DNA from: Mnemiopsis leidyi
Taxonomy: Eukaryota; Ctenophora; Tentaculata; Lobata; Bolinopsidae
Length of the DNA: 25,242 nt
NCBI GenBank assembly: GCA_000226015.1
Contig: JH153596.1
Span: 169,905 to 195,146 of the forward strand
Direction of reading: 5' to 3'
Part shown: positions 11,304 through 19,889 of the stretch, in pieces
How the letters are laid out: every line of letters starts with the position of its first letter
Position numbering within the stretch: the stretch's first letter is position 1
Translations under genes and position numbers: made by a program
Notes under the pieces: generated by a model
What the model was told of the DNA's origin: nothing
Databases searched by the model: none
The model's input: the letters and a program-made list of their open reading frames with translations, nothing else

Positions 11304-11945
11304 AAGGCTTTGCTTACGCTTTAGCGGGCTTATAATGTGTGCATTGGTTTTTAGCAGCAACCTTCCAGTCAGACAACCAACCTGTACTGAACCCGGATCC
11401 TTACATGCAGCTCCATACAACTGCCTCACCGTGGTTGACAGTGGAGACTGTGTAGGATCTTTACCTCTGCTCCCATAGCCAAGGCATCGCTTCGCTTCAG
11501 CGGGCATGTGTGCATTGGTTTTTATCAGCAACCTTACAGTCAGAAAACCAACCTGTACTGAACCCGGATCCTTACATGCAGCTCCATACAACTGCCTCAC
11601 CGTGGTTGACAGTGGAGACTGTCTGTAGGATCTTTACCTCTGCTCTATAGCCAAGGCATCGCTTCGCTTCAGCGGGCATGTGTGCATTGGTTTTGATCAG
11701 CAACCCAGATCCTAGCATTGTGCCATATTTAACCACCTCCCCGTGGTTGTTATTGGAGAATGTTGGATCTTAACAACTGATTGTGTAGCTATTGCGTCGA
11801 CCACTCTTCAGTGGACATGCAGTTGACCCTACCAATGAGTCTACTAAAATACAAAAAGAACACTAAACGAATATCTTTGTATAACCACAATTCGATTACC
11901 TCACAGTGATTAGACAGTGGTTAAATTACAGGATCTAACCAAAAC
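11304..11945. repeat. Tandem repeat, about 172 bp, four copies
   Basis: Units begin at about 11304, 11481, 11653 and 11786. Units 1 and 2 are nearly identical over AACCTGTACTGAACCCGGAT and the stretch around CCTCACCGTGGTTGACAGTG. Units 2 and 3 share GCATCGCTTCGCTTCAGCGG. Unit 3 then diverges and is shortened, and unit 4 is recognisable only by GCGTCGACCACTCTTCAGTG and a CCTCACAGTGATTAGACAGT block. The decay from left to right suggests an old satellite with a recent duplication of units 1-2. An apparent 132-codon frame on the - strand is an artefact of the repeat. Confidence 0.85.
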
Positions 11946-11975
11946 GGCTGTAGTAATGCAACCAACTCTAAATGT

Positions 11976-12024
11976 CAAAAAAGGAGCGTTGAGATCTCTC
12001 AACCTTTAGATGAGTATGCTCATC
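11976..12024 (+). repeat. Module M12 (short linker)
   Basis: Box CAAAAAAGG is at 11976-11984. Hairpin 1 is GTTGAG-ATCT-CTCAAC at 11988-12003 and hairpin 2 is GATGAG-TATG-CTCATC at 12009-12024. Both the 3-nt spacer and the 5-nt linker are far shorter than usual. Hairpin 2 has a compensated change at the second pair (T-A to A-T). Confidence 0.8.
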
Positions 12025-12180
12025 ATCACAATAATGCCAAGACACTTTTTTGACTTAGCATTTGAAATTACGCTTGATTGTCTGGACTGCAATCGATGTA
12101 GTTACGGAGCCCTTGTCTCTCTTCGTCCATGCTGTGGACATGTGGCTCGCCTGACTGGGTGCCTTGTTTGGGCCCACACA

Positions 12181-12209
12181 ATCAAGGGATATAATCGAGA
12201 GTACTCGAT
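12181..12209 (+). repeat. Module M13 (degenerate box)
   Basis: Hairpin ATCGAG-AGTA-CTCGAT at 12194-12209 has the same arms as hairpins in M27 and M28. The preceding ATCAAGGG at 12181-12188 may be a decayed box. No second hairpin is present. Confidence 0.6.
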
Positions 12210-12408
12210 AAGGACATCCTGATCGCTAAAATTGTGTGTCTAGATTCGTCTGTATGGTCAGTAGATCTGGCCTCAGCTGATTGATTTACAGCTGGAAAGT
12301 TTACAAGTTTGGCCTTGTTCCTGGCCAGGACAACGTGCCACATTTGTATGTCTTATGCAACAGTTGGTCACCAGCTTTAGCAGCTTTGGATTGATTTCTA
12401 TAAGCAAA

Positions 12409-12483
12409 GAAAAGCTTTTAACTTGAATGAGAGTTCTCAACATACAGATATATGCTGACCGTTAACCCAATTCTCCGAATTGG
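12409..12483 (+). repeat. Module M14 (degraded first hairpin)
   Basis: Box-like GAAAAGC is at 12409-12415. Hairpin 1, AATGAG-AGTT-CTCAAC at 12426-12441, has lost its two outer pairs. At 12467-12483 an unrelated but perfect 7-bp stem, CCAATTC-TCC-GAATTGG, takes the position of hairpin 2. This looks like a decaying or diverged member. Confidence 0.55.
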
Positions 12484-12560
12484 AAAGACTGTGTCCCACA
12501 TTTCTTGACAATTTGGCGTTGATTTTTCCGCTGAGAAGTACAAATTGATTTTTGTACTTT

Positions 12561-12590
12561 GAAAAGGGTAAACGTTGAGTCACTCTCAAC
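12561..12590 (+). repeat. Module M15 (single hairpin, 5-nt loop)
   Basis: Box GAAAAGG is at 12561-12567 and hairpin GTTGAG-TCACT-CTCAAC at 12574-12590. It is the only member with a five-base loop; the arms are consensus. Confidence 0.8.
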
Positions 12591-13274
12591 ATTTAGATAG
12601 ATCGTAGACGAGGTTAAGTAGACTTTAAATGCCAAAAGTATAGTCTCATACATTGTAAATTGCCTTTTGGATTGTACACATCAGTTTATAAATGTGCATT
12701 TGGCTCATGCTCTGGCCTGGCAACAGGTAGTTTACCGTACAAAGGTCTACACAGGTTTACAACAAGTTCGTTACAAAATATGCGAAGAAGTAAGTAAAAT
12801 GATGGTGCCAGTGCTGTACAATTGAGTCTTCAATTGCTGACTTCATCTTCTATGAATAAACGGTAATCTGTATTCGGTATCACGTTTATTACATTATTAC
12901 AGTGATAGGTAGCTTTCTCTACATAGGAAAAGATTTAGACAGGAAATAATTTTCTTCATTGCATAGCACTTCTTACCAATGGCCCTTTTATTTGCTTAAT
13001 TGATCCCTCTTTGATTAAGTTTGGCTTCAATGTTTTTTTTATTACGCAGCTCACAGTGCTGTCTTATTTATCATCATATCACCAGCATCCGTTTAATTCC
13101 TTTGCTTTGAGAGGGTACATGTACATTAGCGGTAACCTGGTGCTATTCTTTTTAGAGCAGTTACTAGCGGTTTACGATTTCTCCTTGTGACCTGACATCT
13201 GACGGGGCCTGTCCTTGCATGTGCTGGGGATACCGAGCGCTATGTGCTGTGAGATCATAGGCAAACATACAAAA

Positions 13275-13341
13275 GAAAAGGGATGCGAACAAGTTGAGCA
13301 CCCTCAACCCTGTTTATTTATATTAGTTGAGCAATCTCAAC
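13275..13341 (+). repeat. Module M16
   Basis: Box GAAAAGG is at 13275-13281. Hairpin 1 is GTTGAG-CACC-CTCAAC at 13293-13308 and hairpin 2 is GTTGAG-CAAT-CTCAAC at 13326-13341, separated by a 17-nt linker. Confidence 0.92.
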
Positions 13342-13426
13342 ACATACTGGTGGCTGAACTTTCTTATCTATTACACCTTCGCACTCGCTCCTAACTTAAA
13401 ACTCCCTATCTCTAGCCCTAAACCTC

Positions 13427-13473
13427 GAGAAGTTCGGGACAAACTGGTTCCAAACTTGAGAAATTCGGGACAA
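13427..13473. repeat. Short direct repeat
   Basis: GAGAAGTTCGGGACAA at 13427-13442 recurs as GAGAAATTCGGGACAA at 13458-13473, a 31-bp offset with one mismatch. It may be a small tandem duplication or repeated binding sites. Confidence 0.6.
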
Positions 13474-13734
13474 GTATCTTGTCTATTATTTTTTTCGCAA
13501 TCTTTCAATTTTTGCCGGCGTCCTTACATTCTTCAAAAAATATTTCTGCCCGCAAATTTATAAATTTGGTTGGAGTGTTTGTCGTCAAAACTGACGCACA
13601 ACTTTATCCCCACAGAGGATCTTGCAGTGCCTTGTGAAGTTTGTGCTGTTCTCTGCGTCCGATAGCCTTTGAACGGTGTTGTTTGTTACAGTTTTGATGG
13701 AGGTTGACCGGTCGCCTCGAGATAAGTGATATAA

Positions 13735-13836
13735 GAAAAGGATCACGAGTCGGTTCATAAGGACAAGCTCCTGATGGCCGTCGACTAGTCGAGTGTTCTC
13801 GACAACATTGATGAGTCAAAGTTGAGAACCCTCAAC
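13735..13836 (+). repeat. Module M17 (long spacer)
   Basis: Box GAAAAGG is at 13735-13741, but hairpin 1 (GTCGAG-TGTT-CTCGAC, 13788-13803) starts 46 nt later instead of 6-12. Hairpin 2 is GTTGAG-AACC-CTCAAC at 13821-13836 after a normal 17-nt linker. Hairpin 1 is compensated at the third pair (T-A to C-G). The long spacer suggests an insertion or a coincidental box. Confidence 0.8.
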
Positions 13837-14301
13837 AACCAAGAATTCGCCCCCTAAATCCAGACTTTCTCCGAATCAATGACCTGCCCTCATCAGAGAA
13901 AAGTAAGCATATTATAGTTAGTATTTCTTAAGTCCAGTGTATGTTCTCATGTGCGTGATGCTTGTTTGAAAGCCCGAAATACTTTAAATGGTTTTGGTTA
14001 TGAAATAATTAAGTCTATAGAATTCCGATGCCATGACTCTATTGCATAGATAGTTATCGGCGTGTGTAAATCTCTAATGAGTCTTGCTATCAGGTTAACT
14101 CGGATCGAACGTGCCTTTACTTGGTCAAGAAGAGTTGTGTGTCCGCGGCTGGCCAGCATCAAGTTATTTCTCTGTTCCGTCATGGTCGACTGTAAGATGG
14201 GCTAGGGTTTCTTGATGTGATCTTGTATGATAGATTCGATGGTTCCTTTCACGACAGACCTGTTCGCTATATGACTGATTTGTTTAATTAACGTAGGACA
14301 A

Positions 14302-14484
14302 GTTAACAGATGGACGGAAATTTTCTTCTGCCTCTAGAAGCAACAAGTGAAACAAGTGGTTATTAACAACAAAAATATTTTCGATGAAGTACATACATCG
14401 AAAATATTTTGTTGTTAATAACAACCTGTTTCACTTGTCGAGTTGCTTCTAGAGGAAGAAGACAATTTCCGTCTATTTGTTAAC
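14302..14484. repeat. 183-bp near-perfect inverted repeat
   Basis: The left arm (14302-14386) and right arm (14396-14484) are inverted copies of about 85-89 bp around a 9-nt centre. They begin and end with GTTAAC and share GACGGAAATT, CCTCTAGAAGCAAC, GTGAAACA and TTATTAACAACAAAA. I see roughly ten mismatches or small indels, including a TCG insertion in the right arm. Transcribed from either strand it would fold into a long hairpin, as in hairpin-RNA siRNA precursors; as DNA it could be a foldback MITE. No clear target-site duplication is seen. Confidence 0.9.
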
Positions 14485-14529
14485 CTAAGTCATGCGACTC
14501 TTAAACAACGCCTCTCTCACTAACCTGAG

Positions 14530-14830
14530 ACAAGTTAAAGTGTGGAATTGCAGCACAGTGAGATTGACAGTCCTGACGAAAACAAACGACAGTGACGGTA
14601 ACGAGCAAGGAATGTGTAGTGGAAACGAGGTTAAACTTTTATGAACATGAGGAGGAGCCGAAGCAGTTAAGAAATAGAACTAACACATTGTACGAGAAAC
14701 GAACAGTTTGAACGAGGAATGAGCAGTATGATCGAGCAAGGAGCAGTTTTGAAGTGTGGAATTGCAAGGAAGGAGCAGTTTGAACGAGGAAGGAGAAGTA
14801 CGGAGAAAGAGAGATCAATCCGACAGAAGA
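14530..14830. repeat. Purine-rich degenerate short repeats
   Basis: AAGTGTGGAATTGCA occurs at about 14538 and 14751. Imperfect units such as GAGCAAGGAGCAGTTT and GAACGAGGAAGGAG recur every 20-30 bp between 14700 and 14800. The strand is strongly purine-biased, and the resulting serine/leucine/phenylalanine-rich frame on the - strand is not a gene. Confidence 0.5.
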
Positions 14831-15088
14831 CAAGAGTACGAATAAGGAACCTTCTAGAGAGAAAAAAGAGGTGCTATAGAAGTTGTGCATTGAAAACGAG
14901 CTCGCGCGATACCTCTCTAGTCCCTGGATAACTGATATAGAGGCAGAGCTTGGCATTTAATCAGTAAGTTTCATTTTTAGACATGTACGATTAGATAGTT
15001 GATACGATGTTTGCTTTACCGTTGCTCGTAAAAATCTTTCATACAAACTTTCTAAAATTTATATCATTGTTACCCTACATATAACATG

Positions 15089-15349
15089 TAACGGCTGGGT
15101 GGTGTAATGGTTAACATTCTCGCCTCCCACGCAGCAGACCGGGGTTCGATTCCCGGCTGCGGCAAGTCGTTCACCAAACCATGGTGTGAATGGTAGAGGC
15201 TCTCATTAGAGTTTCGAAAGTGACACGAGTGGGGTTGCGCCTCCCTATGCTGCAGCAGATAGCTGTACCGAAAGGGCCGTGGCCGAAACGCAAAGGAAAG
15301 GGAGATCGGCACCTCGACCACTAGCTTGCTAGGGTCGACCTCATTCATT
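15089..15349 (+). mobile_element. tRNA-Gly-derived SINE
   Basis: The 5' end resembles tRNA-Gly(CCC). It has an A box TGGTGTAATGG (15100-15110), an anticodon loop CTCCCAC (15124-15130) and a B box GGTTCGATTCC (15143-15153), matching Pol III consensus. The two acceptor arms no longer pair, so it is not a working tRNA. A body of about 190 bp and an ATTC-repeat tail end near 15349. It is flanked by likely target-site duplications CATATAACATG (15078-15088) and CATATGACATG (15350-15360), 10 of 11 identical. The reverse strand yields the kind of spurious peptide typical of SINEs. I do not recognise the body as a named SINE superfamily domain. It lies in the module-free gap between M17 and M18. Confidence 0.88.
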
Positions 15350-16046
15350 CATATGACATGATATGATCACACATTTCTTTTACACTTTGGCAGTGAAATA
15401 GCAGCCAGGTCATCCGTTTGTCCTCAAGTATACACATACTTTCATACAGGCAGTGTTATGACATTATTTCTATCAGCTGGCAGTCAACCCAAGCACACTG
15501 TACACGTGAAGCTGAACTACTCCAAGTTACTGCTTCCGTTACGAAAGACCTGTAACATGGAGAGAAAGTAACGGCCTCTTCGAGCATGAAGAGTACAGAG
15601 AGTTGCTGACCAATGAGTTCCATAATTCAGTCGTTTGAGCCTGCTCTGATGCGTGTCGTTTTGATGTACTTTCAGGTTGAGTATTGGGCCAGTATGTTCT
15701 GTGATCAACTTTCATGTGGTTCATGAAATTTCTATTTTCTTCTTCCTTATGTAATCCAAAGTATGAGTGTCATTCGTCAATGTACATATAATGTATTACA
15801 GATAGAAGCTAAACGTGAAGACCAGCTCCCTCCCATATTCCAAATAACTGTCCTCTGACTGACTCGACCCTGTCACTTCCCCATACCAAGTGTATCCTGG
15901 ATTGTAAGAAGGATAAGAAGCTTGTGTCCCTGGCGTGTTGTTTGTCCCAGCTTGGTGGCTACTTGGCAGCGCTGTTTTTAAAGTTGCACCCTTTTGTGCA
16001 ACACCTTTTGCGTGACCTGCGCAAACATGGCCATTTCCATGTAAAA

Positions 16047-16109
16047 CAAAAGGTAGACCAGTTGAGGAATCTCAACCCCCATTTACAGATCAAGTCGAGC
16101 GTTCTCGAC
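16047..16109 (+). repeat. Module M18 (compensated second hairpin)
   Basis: Box CAAAAGG is at 16047-16053. Hairpin 1 is GTTGAG-GAAT-CTCAAC at 16061-16076 and hairpin 2 is GTCGAG-CGTT-CTCGAC at 16094-16109, with a 17-nt linker. An open frame of about 78 codons with no known motif runs from about 15818 up to this box. Confidence 0.9.
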
Positions 16110-16798
16110 CCGTTGCAGTGAAGAGGATGCCTGATATGAGAGATAAGGAAGGATCCCGCACGTATGCAAGCTAGCTGAGTAGTCGATACTTCGGAGCTGG
16201 ATGCTGTGTGTTACAACGTGTCGTCTCGCTCATATCATGCCAAGCAGGAACTGTAACAGCGTGAAAATGTTTTCTCAGAATCGTCTTCTACAGGTACCAA
16301 TTGCAATAGGAGCCTGACTAATTGGGATGGTTAAATTCGTAATATAATACCTTCATGTCTGCATACTTACCCACGAATTTCCACAAATCAAATTAAAATG
16401 CGGTTCTTAAAATATTAGGGCTGGGCTAATATGCCCATAACATCATTACCACAGTTTGGCTGATGTATGATAATGCAGCTTCGATCGAGAAACTTAAACA
16501 CCCGTTTAATCCATTCTGGAGTGTGTTGTGAAGTGAACAGCGCCAGAGTTTAACATTATCAGAGATGTCTGACAGAGCGATGAAGGTAGCCTGACCTGCC
16601 CTTTTTGAAATACCAAGCGAAGATTGAAAATTAGAAGTTGAAGATTTCATCTCTTGTGTGCAGATAGAAGCATCTCTGAATGAGTCAACTTGAAAAGGAA
16701 ACCATTGGGTAAAATTGTATCAAGGACCAAGGTAGATGGTATTATTGTTACACTAGTGAGGTAGTTTCATGTGTTCTTACTTTAACATGTGTTGATAG

Positions 16799-16824
16799 TA
16801 TTCAGTATAGGTATTCAGTATAGG
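16799..16824. repeat. 13-bp tandem duplication
   Basis: TATTCAGTATAGG is repeated twice in direct tandem (16799-16811 and 16812-16824), just upstream of the transposase-like segment. Confidence 0.75.
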
Positions 16825-16896
16825 TTACTGAACGTTATGGAGCATGATAACTTGTATTTGTGTATACACAGGTTGAGGTACTTATCCGGAGTGGGT

Positions 16897-17043
16897 ATGG
16901 GAAGAGGCCGACTGTCGGATAGGGAAGAGATGAAAGTGTTGGGGCTCATCGAGCAGAACGAGGGAGGTGTTTCACAGCGAGAACGAGGGAAAAAGCGTCT
17001 GGTGCGGTCTGCTTGTAGCAACTTGCTGGGAATGAAAAGGTAA
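16897..17043 (+). pseudogene. Tc1/mariner-like transposase N-terminal HTH fragment
   Basis: A 48-codon stretch begins MGRGRLSDREEM, continues VLGLIEQ and then VSQRERGKK, and ends SNLLGMKR before TAA. This order matches the N-terminal helix-turn-helix of Tc1/Tc3-type transposases: a basic start, LS..E, a VLGL-type helix, then an SQRE helix with basic residues. The recognition helix is degraded and nothing of the DDE catalytic domain follows, so it is a remnant of a DNA-binding module. A TATACACAG|G acceptor-like site lies at about 16863-16872. The final codons ATGAAAAGG are themselves the box of module M19, so the frame runs directly into the hairpin module. It could be a captured exon or simply a dead transposon. 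Homology is judged by eye only. Confidence 0.45.
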
Positions 17044-17098
17044 CAAAATTGTTGGGTGTCCTCAACACTTGTATAAAATATAGTTGAGTGTTCTCAAC
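17034..17098 (+). repeat. Module M19 (G-U in first hairpin)
   Basis: Box GAAAAGG is at 17034-17040. Hairpin 1 is GTTGGG-TGTC-CTCAAC at 17051-17066, with a G-U at the fifth pair. Hairpin 2 is GTTGAG-TGTT-CTCAAC at 17083-17098, after a 16-nt linker. Confidence 0.92.
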
Positions 17099-17208
17099 GA
17101 AGCAACGAAAGGGAATACAACAGGAGAGTCACTGCGCGAGGGGAGCCACAGATCTGAGCTGTACAGTTGCGAGATTGAGCGAGGAGAAGTTATTCAAATA
17201 GTAACATC

Positions 17209-17275
17209 GAAAAGGCAAAGTGCTACGTTGAGTGCTCTCAACGAATTCCAAAAACATTAGTTGAGAATCCTCAAC
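17209..17275 (+). repeat. Module M20
   Basis: Box GAAAAGG is at 17209-17215. Hairpin 1 is GTTGAG-TGCT-CTCAAC at 17227-17242 and hairpin 2 is GTTGAG-AATC-CTCAAC at 17260-17275, with a 17-nt linker. Confidence 0.92.
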
Positions 17276-17423
17276 AGTTTGGAGAGATAATTGATGTGCG
17301 CTAAACAAGAGCAGCGACAGAATACAGTGACCTGATCTTTCGCGGGCCGTTGAGAACAACACGGAAACGTCTGCCAGCGCTGCGAGCTTCCATACTTTGA
17401 TGATAAAATGATGATGAGAAAAT

Positions 17424-17491
17424 AAAAAGGTACACCACCAATTGAGTATTCTCAATACCTTCAATCCAACAACGAGTTGAGAATTCTCAAC
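17424..17491 (+). repeat. Module M21 (compensated first hairpin)
   Basis: Box AAAAAGG is at 17424-17430. Hairpin 1 is ATTGAG-TATT-CTCAAT at 17441-17456, with the outer pair changed from G-C to A-T on both sides. Hairpin 2 is GTTGAG-AATT-CTCAAC at 17476-17491. Confidence 0.92.
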
Positions 17492-17611
17492 GCCAGCCTG
17501 TCATCGTGTCTTCTTGGCGCCGAGAACATGTTACTGTCGACGTTGTGATGTTACGCGGATCTGTGCTACGTTGCTATGTTATGTTATTGCCGGTTCATGT
17601 ACGGTACCGTC

Positions 17612-17676
17612 GAAAAGGCCTCCCTAGTTGAGACCACTCAACACTCCTTTATAAACTTAAGCTGAGAATTCTCAGC
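17612..17676 (+). repeat. Module M22 (compensated second hairpin)
   Basis: Box GAAAAGG is at 17612-17618. Hairpin 1 is GTTGAG-ACCA-CTCAAC at 17627-17642 and hairpin 2 is GCTGAG-AATT-CTCAGC at 17661-17676. A decayed third copy, GTTTGAG-TC-CTCACAAC, lies at about 17721-17738. Confidence 0.92.
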
Positions 17677-18221
17677 AAAATCCGACTGACTGGAGCTGAT
17701 CTGAATACATGCATCAACAAAGTTTGAGTCCTCACAACTTCATTCTGCGACGGTACCGGTACCCAACACTTCTCTGTGAGTCCTAGCTGTTACGTTTAGA
17801 TAACAGATTTTCCGGCCTCTGTGTTCCTGACCATCAGACAACACCTTCCGGAGCAGAGCTCTGATAGGTTTGTTGGTAACGAGTTAGGTCTGTCCTCTAT
17901 TTTCAATGATCTACATTATGTTCATTGTGTTGAGTTTTGATCTATTCCTGCCTCTTTTTGGGTGAAGAAAATATGGCTGACCACTTGATTGATTGGCATA
18001 ACTCAGCCACACTCACATTTCAGTGCACGCAATTCTTGCTGTACACTGAAGGATTTAAGGTTCGCTGCCGACACAATTCCTGAGCGCCACACCTTTACGC
18101 TATGCCGACACTTAGCCTTCCTTTCACCGTGATAAATTTGGAAGCCAAAAGCGATAACGCCGTCTGCGTGTGCCGCCCTCTCCTACAGCCATAACAGCAC
18201 CGAGGCAAATGCGCCATCGCA

Positions 18222-18286
18222 CAAAAGGTATTTCAGTTGAGCGTTCTCAACATTCTGTATTTTAACCTTAGTCGAGTGTTCTCGAC
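18222..18286 (+). repeat. Module M23 (compensated second hairpin)
   Basis: Box CAAAAGG is at 18222-18228. Hairpin 1 is GTTGAG-CGTT-CTCAAC at 18236-18251 and hairpin 2 is GTCGAG-TGTT-CTCGAC at 18271-18286, with a 19-nt linker. Confidence 0.92.
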
Positions 18287-18573
18287 ATTTCAGTCATCAT
18301 AATACCAGCCAGTCTACTCTTGCTTGGAGCACTTCTCTCTCGAACTGAATTATCTTTGGCAGGCCCAATTATTCGGGACACTGTAAATTACAAACTTTAA
18401 TTTTCTGTATTTGTTCATTCCAATGCAGCCAGTGCAGATAGGACTCTCGCTGAATCTGAATAGGACTGTTAAATCCTGTAAAAACTGTGTCGTTTATATC
18501 TGATAGACTATGCAATAAGCAGCTTAAATTCTTTGGGTGGATGCGGTAGCAATATCAAACAGGGGATTCCTGT

Positions 18574-18634
18574 GAAAAGGTATTCAAGTTGAGAATTCTC
18601 GACATCCTTATTTTTTCAGTTGAGTACTCTCAAC
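18574..18634 (+). repeat. Module M24 (U-G in first hairpin)
   Basis: Box GAAAAGG is at 18574-18580. Hairpin 1 is GTTGAG-AATT-CTCGAC at 18588-18603, with one U-G pair. Hairpin 2 is GTTGAG-TACT-CTCAAC at 18619-18634. The 15-nt linker is T-rich. Confidence 0.92.
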
Positions 18635-19598
18635 AGCCGATTACTAATATGAGCTTCGTAGTCGACCAGTTTTGTACAGCACAAATGAAATGAGTGCCGT
18701 TTCCTTGGAGATTGCAGTTCATAGTTATTGTGTCATTGATTCAGAAGCCCACAAGATTTGTCGCATTTTTTGTCTTAACCTTTTTTCAGTTCCTTGCCTC
18801 ACAAGTTCTTCAGCCACCGTGTGATGTCACTTGCAGAAAGAGCCCTGTTACTCTGTACACTCTCACCGAGGGAACCATTTTCGCCAGATCAGAGCAGGAG
18901 CGCCTATGTTTTGAGGAGGAAATAGCTTGTTCAGCAGGGCAGTTACCCACTTGACATCCGGGTGTTCTGCTCGTGCAACGTTGCTGTTACACAGCTAGAG
19001 GTTGTATGGTATATCGGTAATTGTCCGTGACTTTCTCTAAAATCTTAACACGCGATATTGCTTTACAGACTATATAGTCAAGGAGATGAAATCATTCCAC
19101 TTCAATTTGTGTCATATATAACCAGGACAATTAATCTTGAAACCGGCAATTCAGTCATACGCAATATCTCGGTATTCATCACATTTCCATTATTTTCTGA
19201 AGCAATAATTCCACAGAAATCGCGTCGATCGTTCCTGTGTCGACCGTTCCTGAGTCATGAAAGAGACAAAGCAACTAGTTACATCGGTCAGTCAAAACGA
19301 CCAGGATGTGGTTTTTACTTGTACCGGTTTGAAATTTACGGCAAACTAACCTGCTAGTTATACTTATCCAATTGGATACAAAGGTGCAGTGGTTTTCATA
19401 TTGATACCAGATTAACCCTAGCACGGCTACAAGTAAGCCCTTATGGGATGATTATACCCCAATTATATAACACGACAAAAATCGTGAGTTCAAGAGCTGC
19501 CACTCCATTGATATATTGTTCAAAGCTCAATCATAATTTTCCATCGGTTAATCGATGTTGATATCACGAGCTACAAGAATCCAATTATTGAGATATAT

Positions 19599-19662
19599 CA
19601 AAAAGGCTGTATAGTTGAGTGTTCTCAACGTTTTTCTATCTGTAAAGTTGAGTATTCTCAAC
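19599..19662 (+). repeat. Module M25
   Basis: Box CAAAAAGG is at 19599-19606. Hairpin 1 is GTTGAG-TGTT-CTCAAC at 19614-19629 and hairpin 2 is GTTGAG-TATT-CTCAAC at 19647-19662, with a 17-nt linker. Confidence 0.92.
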
Positions 19663-19819
19663 CGGTATTAGGTGATATATCTTCAATCTTTGGAGTTCTT
19701 ATTTGCCACACATCTGATATTTCAGAGCAGAAGAGTTTCAAGTTCACAGATTTGTGTCGCAATGCCACACTTTCTTTTACAGTTGCTTCCGAGGATACAA
19801 GTACAGTAAATATGCCACT

Positions 19820-19881
19820 GAAAAGGTTCTCAGTTGGGTGTTCCCAACATTTATTCATGGAGAATGTTGAGTATTCTCAAC
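19820..19881 (+). repeat. Module M26 (compensated first hairpin)
   Basis: Box GAAAAGG is at 19820-19826. Hairpin 1 is GTTGGG-TGTT-CCCAAC at 19833-19848, with the fifth pair changed from A-T to G-C on both sides. Hairpin 2 is GTTGAG-TATT-CTCAAC at 19866-19881. Confidence 0.92.
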
Positions 19882-19889
19882 TCATGGTA

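Noticed and set aside
11202..11600. 132-codon frame on the - strand
   Set aside because: Its internal peptide repeat simply mirrors the 172-bp DNA satellite.
14639..14956. 105-codon frame on the - strand
   Set aside because: It arises from the purine-rich short repeats read in reverse; Ser/Leu/Phe-rich without homology.
15089..15160. Functional tRNA-Gly(CCC) gene
   Set aside because: A and B boxes and anticodon loop are good, but the acceptor arms do not pair and a 190-bp body with a tail and target-site duplications follow; it is a SINE head.
15070..15348. 92-codon frame on the - strand
   Set aside because: It is the antisense reading of the SINE.
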